DNA of 54,639 nt from CAZQRP01 sp964596125 (GTDB lineage: Bacteria; Chloroflexota; Dehalococcoidia; GIF9; UBA5629): NCBI GenBank assembly GCA_964596125.1, contig CAZQRP010000025.1, forward strand, positions 1 to 54,639, read 5' to 3'. Below the pieces are notes generated by a model. It saw only the letters and a program-made list of their open reading frames with translations, was not told the origin of the DNA and ran no database searches. Made by a program: the position numbers and the translations under genes. Below are positions 25,928 to 35,661 of the stretch, in pieces; position 1 is the first letter of the stretch; each line of letters opens with the position of its first letter.

Positions 25928-26575
25928 TCATAATGCTGGACTGAAAACCACTATTTCAGATACATCAGGCAAATGCCCCGCTTTAAATTCTGCCTCACTT
26001 ACCTCTAACCTCCTGACATTCGCTTTACCTCTAACAAAGTCTTCAACACCAACTATAGGAAAATCTACCTTAGGCATTTTATAATGCATGGGAATAATAA
26101 TTTTGGGTTTTAAATCATCACAGACTTGCGTAGCAGTCCTGGCATCAATAGTGAAAAAACCACCTACTGGAATAAATAATAAATCTACTTTTCCAATATT
26201 ATTCACCTGCTCTCGACTAAGACCATGCCCTAAATCACCCAAATGGCAGACTCCTATACCCTCCATGGAAAAGCAAAAAACAATATTAGACCCCCTTTGT
26301 CTACCTTCCGAGTCATCATGATACGTTGCAATACCCTTGAATTGAGTCCCCTTACAATCTTTCAGTCCACTGCTCTTAATTACCTCCGGGTTTCCCGGTA
26401 CCGATGAGAAAGCATTGTGATCGGCGTGGCCGTGACTTACTGTTACAACATCGGCAGCTTCATTCACAGGCGCATATTTGATGCCACCGCCAGCAGTATA
26501 CGGATCTGTTATTATCCGCAATCCAGTCTCAGAAACAATCAAAAAACAAGAATGCCCCAGCCATTTTATTTTCAT
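25928..26575 (-). CDS. MBL-fold metal-dependent hydrolase (UlaG/UPF0173-like)
   Basis: The 215-residue metallo-beta-lactamase-fold protein of the UlaG-like/UPF0173 type has WLGHSCFLI at the N-terminus. The zinc motif is HGHADHN near residue 49. Further ligands appear in ATYHDDSEG, LGDLGH and IIPMHYKMP. No nucleic-acid-binding domain is attached. It is 12 bp downstream of pepA on the same strand and likely co-transcribed. The substrate is unknown; housekeeping phosphodiesterase or lactonase roles are guesses. Confidence 0.88.
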   Translation of the reverse strand: MKIKWLGHSCFLIVSETGLRIITDPYTAGGGIKYAPVNEAADVVTVSHGHADHNAFSSVPGNPEVIKSSGLKDCKGTQFKGIATYHDDSEGRQRGSNIVFCFSMEGIGVCHLGDLGHGLSREQVNNIGKVDLLFIPVGGFFTIDARTATQVCDDLKPKIIIPMHYKMPKVDFPIVGVEDFVRGKANVRRLEVSEAEFKAGHLPDVSEIVVFSPAL

Positions 26576-26587
26576 AACAAGCCTTCC

Positions 26588-28099
26588 TCAAGTTAATTTT
26601 TTGTTAGCCAAGGCCAAAACCAGGTTAACAAGGGTTCTCACGCCTACACCTGTAGCACCCTTCACTATATAGCCCTGGTCTTTATCACTGGTAAAAGTAC
26701 CTGCCACATCAATATGTGACCAGGTTGTATCGTCAATAAATTCAGATAAAAACTGCGCGGCAGTAATAGCACCCCCATACCTTCCACCAGTATTTTTTAT
26801 ATCGGCCACCTCGCTTTTGTTCTGCTCTTTATATTCTTCATACATCGGCATTTGCCACAAACGCTCACCGGAATCAGCTCCAGCCTTGATAATTGTATCG
26901 ATAAACTCCTGTACATTACCAAAAATCCCGCTGCAGATATCACCCAATGCTATCTGACAAGCACCAGTCAATGTAGCTACATCCACCAACGGTGATAGAC
27001 CTCGCTTCACAGCATAGCTGAGAGCATCAGCCAGAATGAGCCGGCCTTCAGCATCTGTATTAACTACTTCTATGGTCTTGCCATTCAAAGCTTTTAAGAC
27101 ATCTCCTGGCTTAAGGGCTTTACCACTTGGAAGATTCTCGGTAGCCGGAATAAGCGCGGTAACATTGATGCCGGGTTTGAATTGGGCTATAGCGCTCATA
27201 GCTGCCATAACTGCTGCTCCACCTGACATATCACCCTTCATATCTTTCATAAACTCGGGCGATTTAATAGATATCCCTCCCGAGTCGAAGGTTATACCTT
27301 TACCGATAAGACCTAAGGTCTCAGAAGAAGCCTCATCACCTTTATAGCAGAGTTTTATCAATTTTGGCGGCTGCTCACTTCCTTGAGCTACTCCTAAAAG
27401 TGCTCCCATGCCTTCCTTTTCCATCTGCTCACGTTCCATTATCGCCAGGCCAAGACCATAATTTATCGCCAGTCCCTCGGCTACCCTTGCCATATCACCA
27501 GGTGTCATATAATTCGCCGGCTCATTTACTAAATCCCGGGCCAGATTAGTAGCTTCTGCCATAATTCTACCTTTGCGACAACCATCCTCCAGGTCTTTCT
27601 GTCTATCAGCATCTCTCTCCACTATCGATAGTTCTTCAACATCCTGGTACTCAGGTTCTTCTGTAAAATATTTGCGGAAGCTATAAAGCCCCATAACACC
27701 ACCTTCAACGATAGCCTGCGCTGCCGTCGCAGGCTCAAATCCACCTACACCTGCACCATGGACAACAGTAGCTATCCGGTGACAATTCAATTTCTGCAAT
27801 GAGCGACAGGCCTGAGCTGTTACAATACGAATTTTATCAACGGTAAACTCAGACTGTTTACCCAGGCCGGCAACAGCTACTACACCAGCAGGAATTTTAC
27901 CCAGGCTATGGATAATTACCACCTCGTTGAGCTTCCCCTTGATCTCACCCTGCTGAATTAGTTTGGTAATGATTCCTTCCAGAGCCTGGTCTACAGCACT
28001 CGTTGCGCCACCAGGACGTTCAACTCCCTCAAAAAGGTTAACAACAATGGCATCAACCTGGACCTGCGTTATATTATCAATTAAAACCTTAATATCCAT
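26588..28099 (-). CDS. pepA: leucyl aminopeptidase (M17)
   Basis: The 503-residue cytosol aminopeptidase releases N-terminal residues using two metal ions. The signature NTDAEGRLILADAL is near residue 335. The metal site GKGITFDSGGISIK lies near residue 263. The N-terminal domain (to about 160) has the usual macro-like fold pattern, GVERPGGATSAVD. The open frame begins at 28132, but AGGAG sits 6 nt before ATG 28099, giving MDIKVLIDN as the true N-terminus. It leads a two-gene operon with the MBL hydrolase. Confidence 0.95.
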   Translation of the reverse strand: MDIKVLIDNITQVQVDAIVVNLFEGVERPGGATSAVDQALEGIITKLIQQGEIKGKLNEVVIIHSLGKIPAGVVAVAGLGKQSEFTVDKIRIVTAQACRSLQKLNCHRIATVVHGAGVGGFEPATAAQAIVEGGVMGLYSFRKYFTEEPEYQDVEELSIVERDADRQKDLEDGCRKGRIMAEATNLARDLVNEPANYMTPGDMARVAEGLAINYGLGLAIMEREQMEKEGMGALLGVAQGSEQPPKLIKLCYKGDEASSETLGLIGKGITFDSGGISIKSPEFMKDMKGDMSGGAAVMAAMSAIAQFKPGINVTALIPATENLPSGKALKPGDVLKALNGKTIEVVNTDAEGRLILADALSYAVKRGLSPLVDVATLTGACQIALGDICSGIFGNVQEFIDTIIKAGADSGERLWQMPMYEEYKEQNKSEVADIKNTGGRYGGAITAAQFLSEFIDDTTWSHIDVAGTFTSDKDQGYIVKGATGVGVRTLVNLVLALANKKLT

Positions 28100-28334
28100 T
28101 TTTATCTCCTGAATAATCTCATGTTCTCTCAATAAAGGAGTACTTACAACTTTCCAGAAACAGGACTTTCCTTTATTCTATCTCACGCTATTATAGAATA
28201 ATTTCGCGTCTGTTAAATAATGATGATAACAATTTTATCTATTTCAGCTCTAGAAATCATATTACTGGACAGGACAGCCGAAATCAGTAACGCAACCTCC
28301 TTAGGTTATAGCATTATGTATGTTCACTGAAATC

Positions 28335-28952
28335 TCAGCGGTTTATCATACGTATTATCTTGTCAATTACCAGTAGGATATCCCGAGATGTATCAACCGA
28401 CAAATAATTGCGTCTGATTTTATCTACCTGTGTTTTCATCTGCCTGTAAACCTTCCAATCCGCATCGGATTTGTCCTCAAGTGTTACTCCTTTCTTTCTA
28501 GCCTCAAGCCTCTGCTGTACAATTTCGGGTGGAGCATCCACACGCACCAGTATCAATTTTGCTCCGGTTTTATCACCAATACGATAAAGGCGTTCACGAT
28601 GATGCTCTGATAAATTAGTAGCGTCAAAGATGAGGGACACTCCCTTCTTTAAAAGCTCTTCTATCAGAGCGTGGCAGGCCAGAAAAAGACGAGTACTTTC
28701 AGTAGCACTGTAATCAGGAGAAGGGAATAATGTCTTACGCATGGCATCGCTTTCCAAGATATATATCGATGATTTTTCGGCTAGTTTTCGACAAAAGAAC
28801 GATTTACCCGTTCCAGGCAGACCAATAACCACGATAAAAGCAGGCTTAACAACTGCTTCCGGAAGTTTATGTAAACTTCGCTTTAAGCAATCCAGGTCAG
28901 TACTAATCTGGCTTTGTGTCATATACTTTGTGAAATTATAGATTATTTGCAC
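28335..28952 (-). CDS. P-loop kinase (polynucleotide/zeta-type AAA domain)
   Basis: The 205-residue ATP-binding protein has Walker A GLPGTGKSFF near residue 44 and a DATNLSEHHRERL block near 112, as in small-molecule or polynucleotide kinases of the zeta/Pnk-like group. ESDAMRK after the Walker A suits the substrate-binding aspartate. Neither ATG 28952 nor ATG 28922 (residue 11) has a clear ribosome site; the shorter start would still keep the domain. It is a single gene with no antitoxin beside it. A truncated paralogue lies at 45557-45841. The substrate is unknown. Confidence 0.8.
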   Translation of the reverse strand: MQIIYNFTKYMTQSQISTDLDCLKRSLHKLPEAVVKPAFIVVIGLPGTGKSFFCRKLAEKSSIYILESDAMRKTLFPSPDYSATESTRLFLACHALIEELLKKGVSLIFDATNLSEHHRERLYRIGDKTGAKLILVRVDAPPEIVQQRLEARKKGVTLEDKSDADWKVYRQMKTQVDKIRRNYLSVDTSRDILLVIDKIIRMINR

Positions 28953-29260
28953 TATCTATGCTAATATTTTTTCTATGACCCGATACTCGTTAAATTGAAT
29001 TCCTCTTACTAAGTCCCGGCATTGTACCCAATAATCTCCAAGGCTTCCATTCACATACTAAATGCTGGTTAAAGAAATTAGCCCATGCTGTATTGAGACA
29101 ATCCATACGGTGATATAAAGCATGATTTGCTGGCTGGCCCCTATCTCCTGTATGCTATATTACTTGTGACATAATGCTTCGCGCATCCACAAATATACAC
29201 AATGAATTGTAATAACTAATAATTTTCCACAGCTATAGAGAACATAAGGAGAAACAAACA
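28953..29260. other. divergent intergenic region
   Basis: This 308 bp stretch separates the leftward kinase and rightward CoA-transferase genes. It must contain promoters for both, but no strong consensus pair stands out. AAGGAGA near 29247 is the ribosome site of the transferase gene. Confidence 0.35.
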
Positions 29261-30226
29261 GTGTCCGGATATTCTGACAAATTTATTTCTTTAAAAGAAG
29301 CGGCGGCATTGGTACCCGACGGAGCGCATATAGCTATCGGTGGTTTTACGATTAACCGTCCCCCCATGGCCTTTATATATGAGATAATCCGTCAAAAAAA
29401 GAAGGGGCTTCACCTTTATGGTCATTCACCAGGCGGCGCCTGGGATATTCTTATTGGTGCTGGTTGCGTTAAAAGAATAGAGGTAGCCTATGAAGCTGAC
29501 GGAGCTTTCGGTACTATCGGTCCCATATTCAGGAGGGCTATTGAATTAGAAAGAATACAATGGGAAGACTACAGCAATTTTGGAATGGTCGGCCGCTTTA
29601 CAGCAGGCGCTATGGGTATTCCCTTCTTTCCCATGCGGAGCCAGCTTGGCAGTGACATAGTATCCCAAGAAGGATTCAACAATACTATACGGCAAAGCGA
29701 TCCCAAAATTGCAAAGAAAAAGCTACATATTATGAGCTGTCCTTTTACCGGTGATAAGATTGTACTCGTGCCAGCTATTAATGTTGACATATGTGTTTTA
29801 CACGCTCAGCAGGTGACAACAAAAGGGACAGTCCGGATATATGGCCAGGACTTTGCAGATGTTCAACAAGCGCTATGTGCTGGAAAGGTCATTGTTACTT
29901 GCGAAGAAGTTGTCGAACCGGAGAGACTCAGAGCCGATCCTGAGCGTAACCAGATTCCTTTCTACAAGGTAGACCATATCATCCACACGCCATATGGTGC
30001 TCACCCATACGCCTGCTATAAATATTATGATTACGACCCGCAGCAGATACATCTCTATCACCAGTTGGCAGCAACTGATGATGGTTTCCAGAAATATCTA
30101 AACGAGTTCGTCTATGGAGTCGAAGGTTTTCAAGAATATCTGGACAATATCGGTAAAGAAAGGCTCCAGGAAATCGGTGTTAGTCCTGATCTCGGCTATA
30201 ATCCGGACCTTAAAAGGAGGCCCTAA
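29261..30226 (+). CDS. CoA-transferase subunit A (glutaconate CoA-transferase-like)
   Basis: The 321-residue alpha subunit of a family I CoA-transferase has KFISLKEAAALVPDGAHIAIGGF at its start (here abbreviated from that block) and HSPGGAWDILIGAG, typical of the GctA group. These enzymes move CoA between acyl donors and carboxylic acids. The start is GTG at 29261 after AAGGAGA. The beta subunit follows immediately. Given the benzoyl-CoA-type genes just downstream, the acceptor may be an aromatic or dicarboxylic acid, but this is unproven. Length and domain order are normal. Confidence 0.88.
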   Translation: MSGYSDKFISLKEAAALVPDGAHIAIGGFTINRPPMAFIYEIIRQKKKGLHLYGHSPGGAWDILIGAGCVKRIEVAYEADGAFGTIGPIFRRAIELERIQWEDYSNFGMVGRFTAGAMGIPFFPMRSQLGSDIVSQEGFNNTIRQSDPKIAKKKLHIMSCPFTGDKIVLVPAINVDICVLHAQQVTTKGTVRIYGQDFADVQQALCAGKVIVTCEEVVEPERLRADPERNQIPFYKVDHIIHTPYGAHPYACYKYYDYDPQQIHLYHQLAATDDGFQKYLNEFVYGVEGFQEYLDNIGKERLQEIGVSPDLGYNPDLKRRP

Positions 30227-31003
30227 ATGTCTGACAGATACTGTAATGACTATACGCAAACAGAACTGATGGCAGTTTCCGCAGCCAGGGAGGTTCGAGA
30301 TGGAGAGGTTGTTTTTACAGGTACCGGGCTCCCCATGCTTGCTGGAATGCTTGCCCAGCATACTCACGCACCGCATTCCATCCTCATCTTTGAAACAGGA
30401 GTTATCGATCCTCAGTTGCTTCAATTGCCTATGGGCGTTTCAGACCCTAGATTGATGCATATGGCGGCAATGTCTGCCGGCTCATTAGAAGTTTTTTCTA
30501 TTCTACAAGCCGGGGACGTAGATGTTGGTTTCCTGGGTGGTGCTCAAATAGATATATTCGGTAATATTAATTCTACAAGCGTCGGAGAGTATCATCATCC
30601 GTCAGTCCGCTTTACCGGCAGTGGAGGAGCTTGTGATATTGCTTGTTTAGCCAAACGTACTATTATCATCGCTGCACATGAAAAACGGCGTTTTCCAGAC
30701 AAGGTCGACTATATAACAAGTCCCGGTTGGATTGATGGCTCTGGCGCAAGGGAGAGGGCCGGTTTACTTCGAGGTGGACCAGCCGCCGTAGTAACTACGA
30801 TGGGAATTATTCGGTTTAACGAAAAAACAAAAAGGGCCTATCTGGATTCATATTTCCCCGGCTTGACACCTGAGATACTGGCAGATAATACCGGTTTTAA
30901 GCTCGACATTTCTCAAGCAGTAGAAACGGAAAAGCCAACAGAGAAGGAAATTCAGACACTAAGAGGAGTTGTCGACCCGGATGGTATCTTCTTGCGAAGA
31001 TAA
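30227..31003 (+). CDS. CoA-transferase subunit B
   Basis: The 258-residue beta subunit is paired with 29261-30226; its ATG directly follows the alpha stop, and AAAGGAGG lies in the alpha 3' end. IFETG at about residue 54-58 contains Glu56, at the position of the catalytic Glu54 of Acidaminococcus glutaconate CoA-transferase, so an acyl-glutamate mechanism is expected. GGAQIDIFGNIN and FTGSGGACDIA are further family blocks. Heterodimer or heterotetramer assembly in the cytoplasm is inferred from the family. No terminator was identified before the convergent SDR gene. Confidence 0.88.
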   Translation: MSDRYCNDYTQTELMAVSAAREVRDGEVVFTGTGLPMLAGMLAQHTHAPHSILIFETGVIDPQLLQLPMGVSDPRLMHMAAMSAGSLEVFSILQAGDVDVGFLGGAQIDIFGNINSTSVGEYHHPSVRFTGSGGACDIACLAKRTIIIAAHEKRRFPDKVDYITSPGWIDGSGARERAGLLRGGPAAVVTTMGIIRFNEKTKRAYLDSYFPGLTPEILADNTGFKLDISQAVETEKPTEKEIQTLRGVVDPDGIFLRR

Positions 31004-31053
31004 CCTTCTGCCCGGGTATGTTGGAGTACTAGGGGTCGAATCGATATAAATAA

Positions 31054-31815
31054 CTACCAGGTATGATACCCGCCCGTCACGGAAATAACAGCTCCCGAAA
31101 TAAAGCTGGCTTTATCGCTGGCAAGAAAAACGACAGTATTAGCCACCTCCTCCGGATCACCATACCTACCCATAGGAGTTTCCTTTTTTATCTGTTCCAG
31201 GTCTTCTACCTTTATACCTGGAACACGAGGTAAAAATTCATTCCATATCACACCCGGGGCGATAGCATTGATCCGTATGTTATATTGGCCAACCTCATTG
31301 GCCACTTCCTTGGTAAAAGCGATAATTCCCGCTTTAGCACTACAATACGCAGCAGCATCCATTGTCGAACACATGTAAGCTTCAATTGAAGACATGTTTA
31401 TAATAGCTCCACTCCTCTGCTTCATCATTACAGGCAGGACAGCCTGCGTACAGTGAAATGTCCCAGTAAGGTTTATTCCGATTATCATATTCCAGGTATC
31501 TTCCGACACTTCCCAGATAGGAAATACCCGATTTGTTCCAGCATTATTAACCAGTATGTCAATTCGCCCAAAGCGCTCAATAGTTTGTCGTACCATATTG
31601 TCGACCTGAGAACGGTTGCTAACGTCACACTGTACCCCAAGAGTTTCAACTGGTAAAGATGACTTCACCTCCTCAGCTAAAGCAAACGGCCTCTCAGAAT
31701 GGGAATCACTAACAACAATAGAGGCCCCATTTTGAGCTAAAGCCCAGACGGCGGCCTGCCCAATGCCAGCCCCAGCCGCCCCCGTAACTATAGCCACACG
31801 ACCCGACAGTTCCAC
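31054..31815 (-). CDS. short-chain dehydrogenase/reductase
   Basis: The 253-residue classical SDR has the cofactor-binding glycine motif TGAAGAGIG near residue 11, NNAG near 90, and the catalytic Ser-Tyr-Lys set in NMSSIEAY and YCSAKAG. PGV and the C-terminal SGAVISVTGGYHTW are typical of 3-oxoacyl reductase or 3-hydroxyacyl-CoA dehydrogenase-like members. The acidic residue after the second strand (VVSDSHS) suggests NAD(H) preference. It is 41 bp downstream of the isochorismatase-like gene on the same strand. In this context it may oxidise a hydroxyacyl-CoA intermediate; the substrate is not determined. Confidence 0.87.
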   Translation of the reverse strand: MELSGRVAIVTGAAGAGIGQAAVWALAQNGASIVVSDSHSERPFALAEEVKSSLPVETLGVQCDVSNRSQVDNMVRQTIERFGRIDILVNNAGTNRVFPIWEVSEDTWNMIIGINLTGTFHCTQAVLPVMMKQRSGAIINMSSIEAYMCSTMDAAAYCSAKAGIIAFTKEVANEVGQYNIRINAIAPGVIWNEFLPRVPGIKVEDLEQIKKETPMGRYGDPEEVANTVVFLASDKASFISGAVISVTGGYHTW

Positions 31816-31856
31816 AATTACCTCCTTTCGCCTTAATTACGCATTTATAGCCATCA

Positions 31857-32429
31857 TTAGATATGAATGGAGACCAGGAATTCGTCCAGGATCATTATCT
31901 TCAGAAGTGGATCCAGTGGAAAAGTCAAACTACGAAGTACTTTGATGGCATTCTCATGGTCCGTTTTTCTAACACAGGCACAACAGTCTTCCAGAACAAT
32001 GACATAGAAATCATTCTCAAATCCTTCCAAGACTGAGGAAAGCACACACGCCGTTGTACTAATACCACTGATAATAATGGTATCAACACCAATAGACCTT
32101 AGTGTCCTGTCAAGGTCAGTTTTAAAGAAGGCGCTGATTCGTCTCTTTGGTAATAGTATGTCACCCTCACATGGTTCTAATTCAGCGATAACCCGAGCTC
32201 CAGTAGTGCCTTGCAGACAATGTGGCTTCATCCTGCCCTTGAATAAAAAATCACTGGACAGGTAGCTGTCATTGGCAAAAACAACCGGGATATTTTTTTC
32301 TCTGGCGGACCTAACCAGTTTTTGTATGTTCGGTATGATTTTTCTTCCCTCTTCACCCATGCTGTGAGGAGAATCAACATCGATGTTATCTTTTAACATA
32401 TCAACAACGATCACGGCTGGTTTTGTCAT
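31857..32429 (-). CDS. isochorismatase-family cysteine hydrolase
   Basis: The 190-residue protein has the cysteine hydrolase triad: Asp10 in VVDML, Lys95 in LPKRRISAFF, and Cys128 in GISTTACVLSS. The family includes nicotinamidases, ureidoacrylate hydrolases and N-carbamoylsarcosine amidases. No zinc-binding motif specific to nicotinamidase is evident. It leads the leftward pair with the SDR gene and is divergent from the dienoyl-CoA hydratase. A role in amide or enol-ether cleavage of an aromatic or heterocyclic compound is possible but speculative. Confidence 0.85.
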   Translation of the reverse strand: MTKPAVIVVDMLKDNIDVDSPHSMGEEGRKIIPNIQKLVRSAREKNIPVVFANDSYLSSDFLFKGRMKPHCLQGTTGARVIAELEPCEGDILLPKRRISAFFKTDLDRTLRSIGVDTIIISGISTTACVLSSVLEGFENDFYVIVLEDCCACVRKTDHENAIKVLRSLTFPLDPLLKIMILDEFLVSIHI

Positions 32430-32731
32430 ACGTTCTTCGCCTCCATTCTGATTCTTGAAGCTACAATAAACTCTTGAATTATAACATCTATATGCAATAT
32501 TCTTGTGGGTAACGGCAAACTATTATGCATTTCTGAGAATATTGCAGTCAAATCTCGCAGAGTTGACAGCTAGCGGGCAGAAGTTTAAAATATATCGGCA
32601 ACTCCGATGTAGAAGACCTCTACAATACAATTCTCCAATAAACAGATCAAGAGCTGTAATGTTTGAAGCTGTGGATGCCCAAACCCGAGTAGTATCATAA
32701 TCTGGCATCCTTGAATCTCTCATCCAAGAAA
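32430..32731. other. divergent regulatory region
   Basis: About 300 bp between the isochorismatase-like gene (left) and the hydratase gene (right). TTGAAT at 32474-32479 is the best -35 candidate, with only a weak -10 box after it. Small open frames here have no ribosome sites and were not kept. Confidence 0.3.
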
Positions 32732-32741
32732 GGAGGTCTGT

Positions 32742-33515
32742 TTGGGAACAGAATTTAAAAACATAATCTTCAAAAACTCAAGTGGTATCGCCAAGATCGT
32801 TATCGATCATCCTCCAGTTAATATACTGAATATTGCCACTATGAAGGAGATTAACGAATCGCTGAAAACCGTCCATAACGACGCAACCGTGAAGTTGCTG
32901 GTTATCAGTGGTAAAGGAAAGACCTTCTCCGGAGGGGTAGATGTAAAAGAGCATATGGGTGAGACGTGTAAAGAGATGATCAGTGTTTTTCATGGAATGT
33001 TCCGTCTTTTAGCTGCTCTCCCACAACCTACTCTGGCTGTAGTCAATGGGGCAACACTTGGCGGAGGCTGCGAACTTGCCACATTTTGTGATATGGTCAT
33101 CGCATCCGAAAGTGCCAAACTGGGACAACCGGAAATAAGAGTCGGAGTTTTTCCTCCCATTGCTGCTATAATGTTCCCCCGTCTTATCGGCAGAAAAAAA
33201 GCTTTGGAACTCATGCTGACCGGTAATGTGATTGATGCACACGAAGCTTTACGCCTGGGCCTGGTGAACCAGGTAGTACCCGATGAGAAGCTGGAGGAAG
33301 CATCAAACAAGATGATACAAAAGCTTGCCAGCTTAAGCAACGTAGTCCTGCGCCTGACCAAACGGGCTACCTTTCAGGGACTGGACACTGATTTTGAAGA
33401 TGTTCTACAAAAAGTTGAAGATGTATACAACAATGAGCTGATGCCTACTGAGGATGCCGAAGAGGGATTACAAGCTTTCCTGGACAAACGACCACCTGTT
33501 TGGAAAAATAAGTAG
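32742..33515 (+). CDS. dch: cyclohexa-1,5-diene-1-carbonyl-CoA hydratase-like enzyme
   Basis: The 257-residue crotonase-superfamily protein has oxyanion-hole blocks FSGGVDVKEH and NGATLGGGCELATF. The pattern FCDMVIASE...GQPEIRVGVFPPIAA and the C-terminal AFLDKRPPVWK resemble BamR/Dch dienoyl-CoA hydratases more than ordinary enoyl-CoA hydratase. These add water to the diene made from benzoyl-CoA. The start is TTG 32742, 5 nt after GGAGG; no ATG fits. The following gene encodes the next pathway enzyme, which strengthens the assignment. The family is certain and the substrate is well supported by context. Confidence 0.82.
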   Translation: MGTEFKNIIFKNSSGIAKIVIDHPPVNILNIATMKEINESLKTVHNDATVKLLVISGKGKTFSGGVDVKEHMGETCKEMISVFHGMFRLLAALPQPTLAVVNGATLGGGCELATFCDMVIASESAKLGQPEIRVGVFPPIAAIMFPRLIGRKKALELMLTGNVIDAHEALRLGLVNQVVPDEKLEEASNKMIQKLASLSNVVLRLTKRATFQGLDTDFEDVLQKVEDVYNNELMPTEDAEEGLQAFLDKRPPVWKNK

Positions 33516-33550
33516 CTAATAATAATTTTCAATTTAAAAAGGAGGCACAG

Positions 33551-34624
33551 ATGGGTAGTACACCTGGAAAAATTGAAGCATGGCAAATGGCAGAACCGGG
33601 GAAACTTGTGAAGTCCAGTCTGGATGTCCCGGAGCTAAATCCCGGTGAGGTTCTGGTTGAAATTGCCGGGTGTGGAGTTTGTCACACTGACCTAAGTTAC
33701 TTCTGTCACGGCGTAAAGACAATTACACCCCCACCGCTTACCCTGGGACATGAGATAAGTGGCAAAGTAATAGCTGGTAACAGCAGCATGGTCGGAAAGG
33801 AAGTAATAATACCTGCAGTCATGCCGTGCAATAACTGTCCGATTTGCGCAGCGGGGAGGGGAAACCGTTGTCTAAATCAAAAGATGCCTGGGAACAGTCT
33901 GGGTAATATGGGTGGATTTGCCAGCCATATCGTCGTTCCCTCACAGGACCTGTGTGTTGTAGAAAAACGTGGTGATATGCCGTTGGAAAACCTGGCAGTG
34001 GTTGCCGATGCCATTACGACGCCGTACCAAGCAGCAATGAGAGGCGATATTCAGCCGGGCGATTTGACAATTGTGGTAGGTACAACCGGCGGTGTCGGCG
34101 TTTACATGACTCAAATGCTGGCAGCTCTGGGAGCAAAAACAGTAATAGGTATTGGCAGAAACCCAGAGAAGCTCGAAAGAGCCAAGCAATATGGAGCGTC
34201 CTTTGTCATCAGCTCAAAAGATAAAAGCGCAAAGGATGTTAGAGGCGAGTTCAGAGATATTTGCAAAGCCAATAACTTCCCATCGAATTATGGCTGGAAA
34301 ATCTTCGAGTGCACCGGTGCAGCAGAAGGTCAGGAGATTGCCCTGGAATTGCTTTCATTCATAGGTAAACTGGTTGTGGTCGGATTTGGAACCGCGGTGA
34401 ACCAATACAGCATTTCCAGATTAATGGCGTTCGATGCAGAGATTATCGGCACCTGGGGCTGCTTACCAAAATATTATCCTGTAGTACTCGACATGGTTCT
34501 CAGTGGTAAGATAGCCTTGAAGCCACTCGTTGAGACACGTCCTCTAAGCCAAATCGAGGAGGTCTTCAAGTTAGCAGACCAGGGTAAACTCATGAAGCGG
34601 GTGGTACTGACTCCCGATTTCTAG
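33551..34624 (+). CDS. had: 6-hydroxycyclohex-1-ene-1-carbonyl-CoA dehydrogenase-like
   Basis: The 357-residue zinc medium-chain dehydrogenase has catalytic zinc ligands in GCGVCHTD and GHEISG, and a structural zinc site in CNNCPICAAGRGNRC. The NAD-binding loop is GTTGGVG. Insertions and blocks such as TPPPLTLGHEISGKVI and KYYPVVLDMV resemble BamQ/Had, which oxidise 6-hydroxycyclohexenoyl-CoA. It is 35 bp after the dienoyl-CoA hydratase gene and has its own AAGGAGG ribosome site. With the hydratase and the BamA-type hydrolase at 44092 it completes the three-step segment to 3-hydroxypimelyl-CoA. Confidence 0.85.
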   Translation: MGSTPGKIEAWQMAEPGKLVKSSLDVPELNPGEVLVEIAGCGVCHTDLSYFCHGVKTITPPPLTLGHEISGKVIAGNSSMVGKEVIIPAVMPCNNCPICAAGRGNRCLNQKMPGNSLGNMGGFASHIVVPSQDLCVVEKRGDMPLENLAVVADAITTPYQAAMRGDIQPGDLTIVVGTTGGVGVYMTQMLAALGAKTVIGIGRNPEKLERAKQYGASFVISSKDKSAKDVRGEFRDICKANNFPSNYGWKIFECTGAAEGQEIALELLSFIGKLVVVGFGTAVNQYSISRLMAFDAEIIGTWGCLPKYYPVVLDMVLSGKIALKPLVETRPLSQIEEVFKLADQGKLMKRVVLTPDF

Positions 34625-34686
34625 TCCGGAATGAGATAAAGGTTTACACACTTAAAAAGCAACTTCCAGTAAACCTGGCTAAAAAG

Positions 34687-34722
34687 AGCAGGGCTTTTAA
34701 ATATTTATTAGTCCTGCTTCTT
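34687..34722. terminator. bidirectional terminator candidate
   Basis: AGCAGG at 34687-34692 pairs with CCTGCT at 34713-34718, preceded by an A-run and followed by TCTTTAA. The loop is long (20 nt). It lies between the convergent dehydrogenase and MBL genes, where a two-way terminator is expected. Confidence 0.45.
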
Positions 34723-34754
34723 TAATTAAAATCCCTCATGATACTAAATATATT

Positions 34755-35612
34755 TCATACGATCACATGCATGCCATCATAGGCAAATCGGAACTTTTTA
34801 TCTTTCGGTTCCAGGGCGCAGTAATCGTCATAACTCCTGTTCCAGTATTCTTCCAGATGAACGAAAATAATTTTTTTAACCTTTAGGCGTTCTGCCAGGT
34901 CCAAGGTCTGCTCAAACGTATAAAGCGTTGTTCGGGAAATGTGTTCTTTAGGATACCTGAAACCGTGCTTTAATCCCATCTCGAATATCCCCGGCTGTAT
35001 GACTAAAAGATCGGCTTGTTGAACTTCAACACGATCCTCCGGGAAAGGTTTTATATCGCAGGGAGCATAAACTACTTTACGCCCCGCTTTTTCGAAGACA
35101 TAAACAAAGGATAAATGGCTATCCCGTTCAACAGGAACAGCCGTAATATCAATATCTTTCACACGTATCTTATCCTGGAAAAGCATGAGTTCCAAAAAAC
35201 CACTTTCTTTATAAAAATCGATCACGGGGCCATATTGAGAATGAATTCCGCCTATATTCTTACTTAGCTGTTCGGGAAGCAACAAACGGACTTGTTTTTC
35301 CCGATAGGCACGCCAGGTACGAAAATCCAGTGCAATCTGCTCTACCACCCTAAATCCCTCTATATGATCCGGATCAAGATGAGTAAAGATCAAATAATCC
35401 ACGCAGCGGATATGCAGACGGTTCAACAGACTAATGATCTCCGCCGGTGTGTCGATCAGAAGGTTTATATCATGGAGAAATGCAGAAGGTCCTGCTCTGG
35501 CATATGGGACACCCTTTCTTCTGGCTTCTTGACAGACCTTGCACTGGCAAAGGGGTTTGGGGATGACCATACAGCCCCCGGAACCCAGGATAGTCCATTT
35601 CATATGATTCAA
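34755..35612 (-). CDS. PhnP-like MBL-fold hydrolase
   Basis: The 285-residue metallo-beta-lactamase-fold protein has the zinc motif THLDPDHIEG near residue 79. CQCKVC near residue 23 matches the extra CxCxxC zinc site seen in PhnP phosphodiesterases. Later ligands are in DSHLSFVY, APCDIKPF and FVHLEEYW. PhnP cleaves cyclic ribose phosphates in phosphonate breakdown, but no phn genes are present, so the substrate here is unknown. It is 49 bp downstream of asnB on the same strand and likely co-transcribed. The start may be ATG 35612 or 35603; neither has a strong ribosome site. Confidence 0.85.
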   Translation of the reverse strand: MNHMKWTILGSGGCMVIPKPLCQCKVCQEARRKGVPYARAGPSAFLHDINLLIDTPAEIISLLNRLHIRCVDYLIFTHLDPDHIEGFRVVEQIALDFRTWRAYREKQVRLLLPEQLSKNIGGIHSQYGPVIDFYKESGFLELMLFQDKIRVKDIDITAVPVERDSHLSFVYVFEKAGRKVVYAPCDIKPFPEDRVEVQQADLLVIQPGIFEMGLKHGFRYPKEHISRTTLYTFEQTLDLAERLKVKKIIFVHLEEYWNRSYDDYCALEPKDKKFRFAYDGMHVIV

Positions 35613-35661
35613 GAAAGCTGGTCCTATTTGACCTTCCTCTACTATTACACCTATTACACCA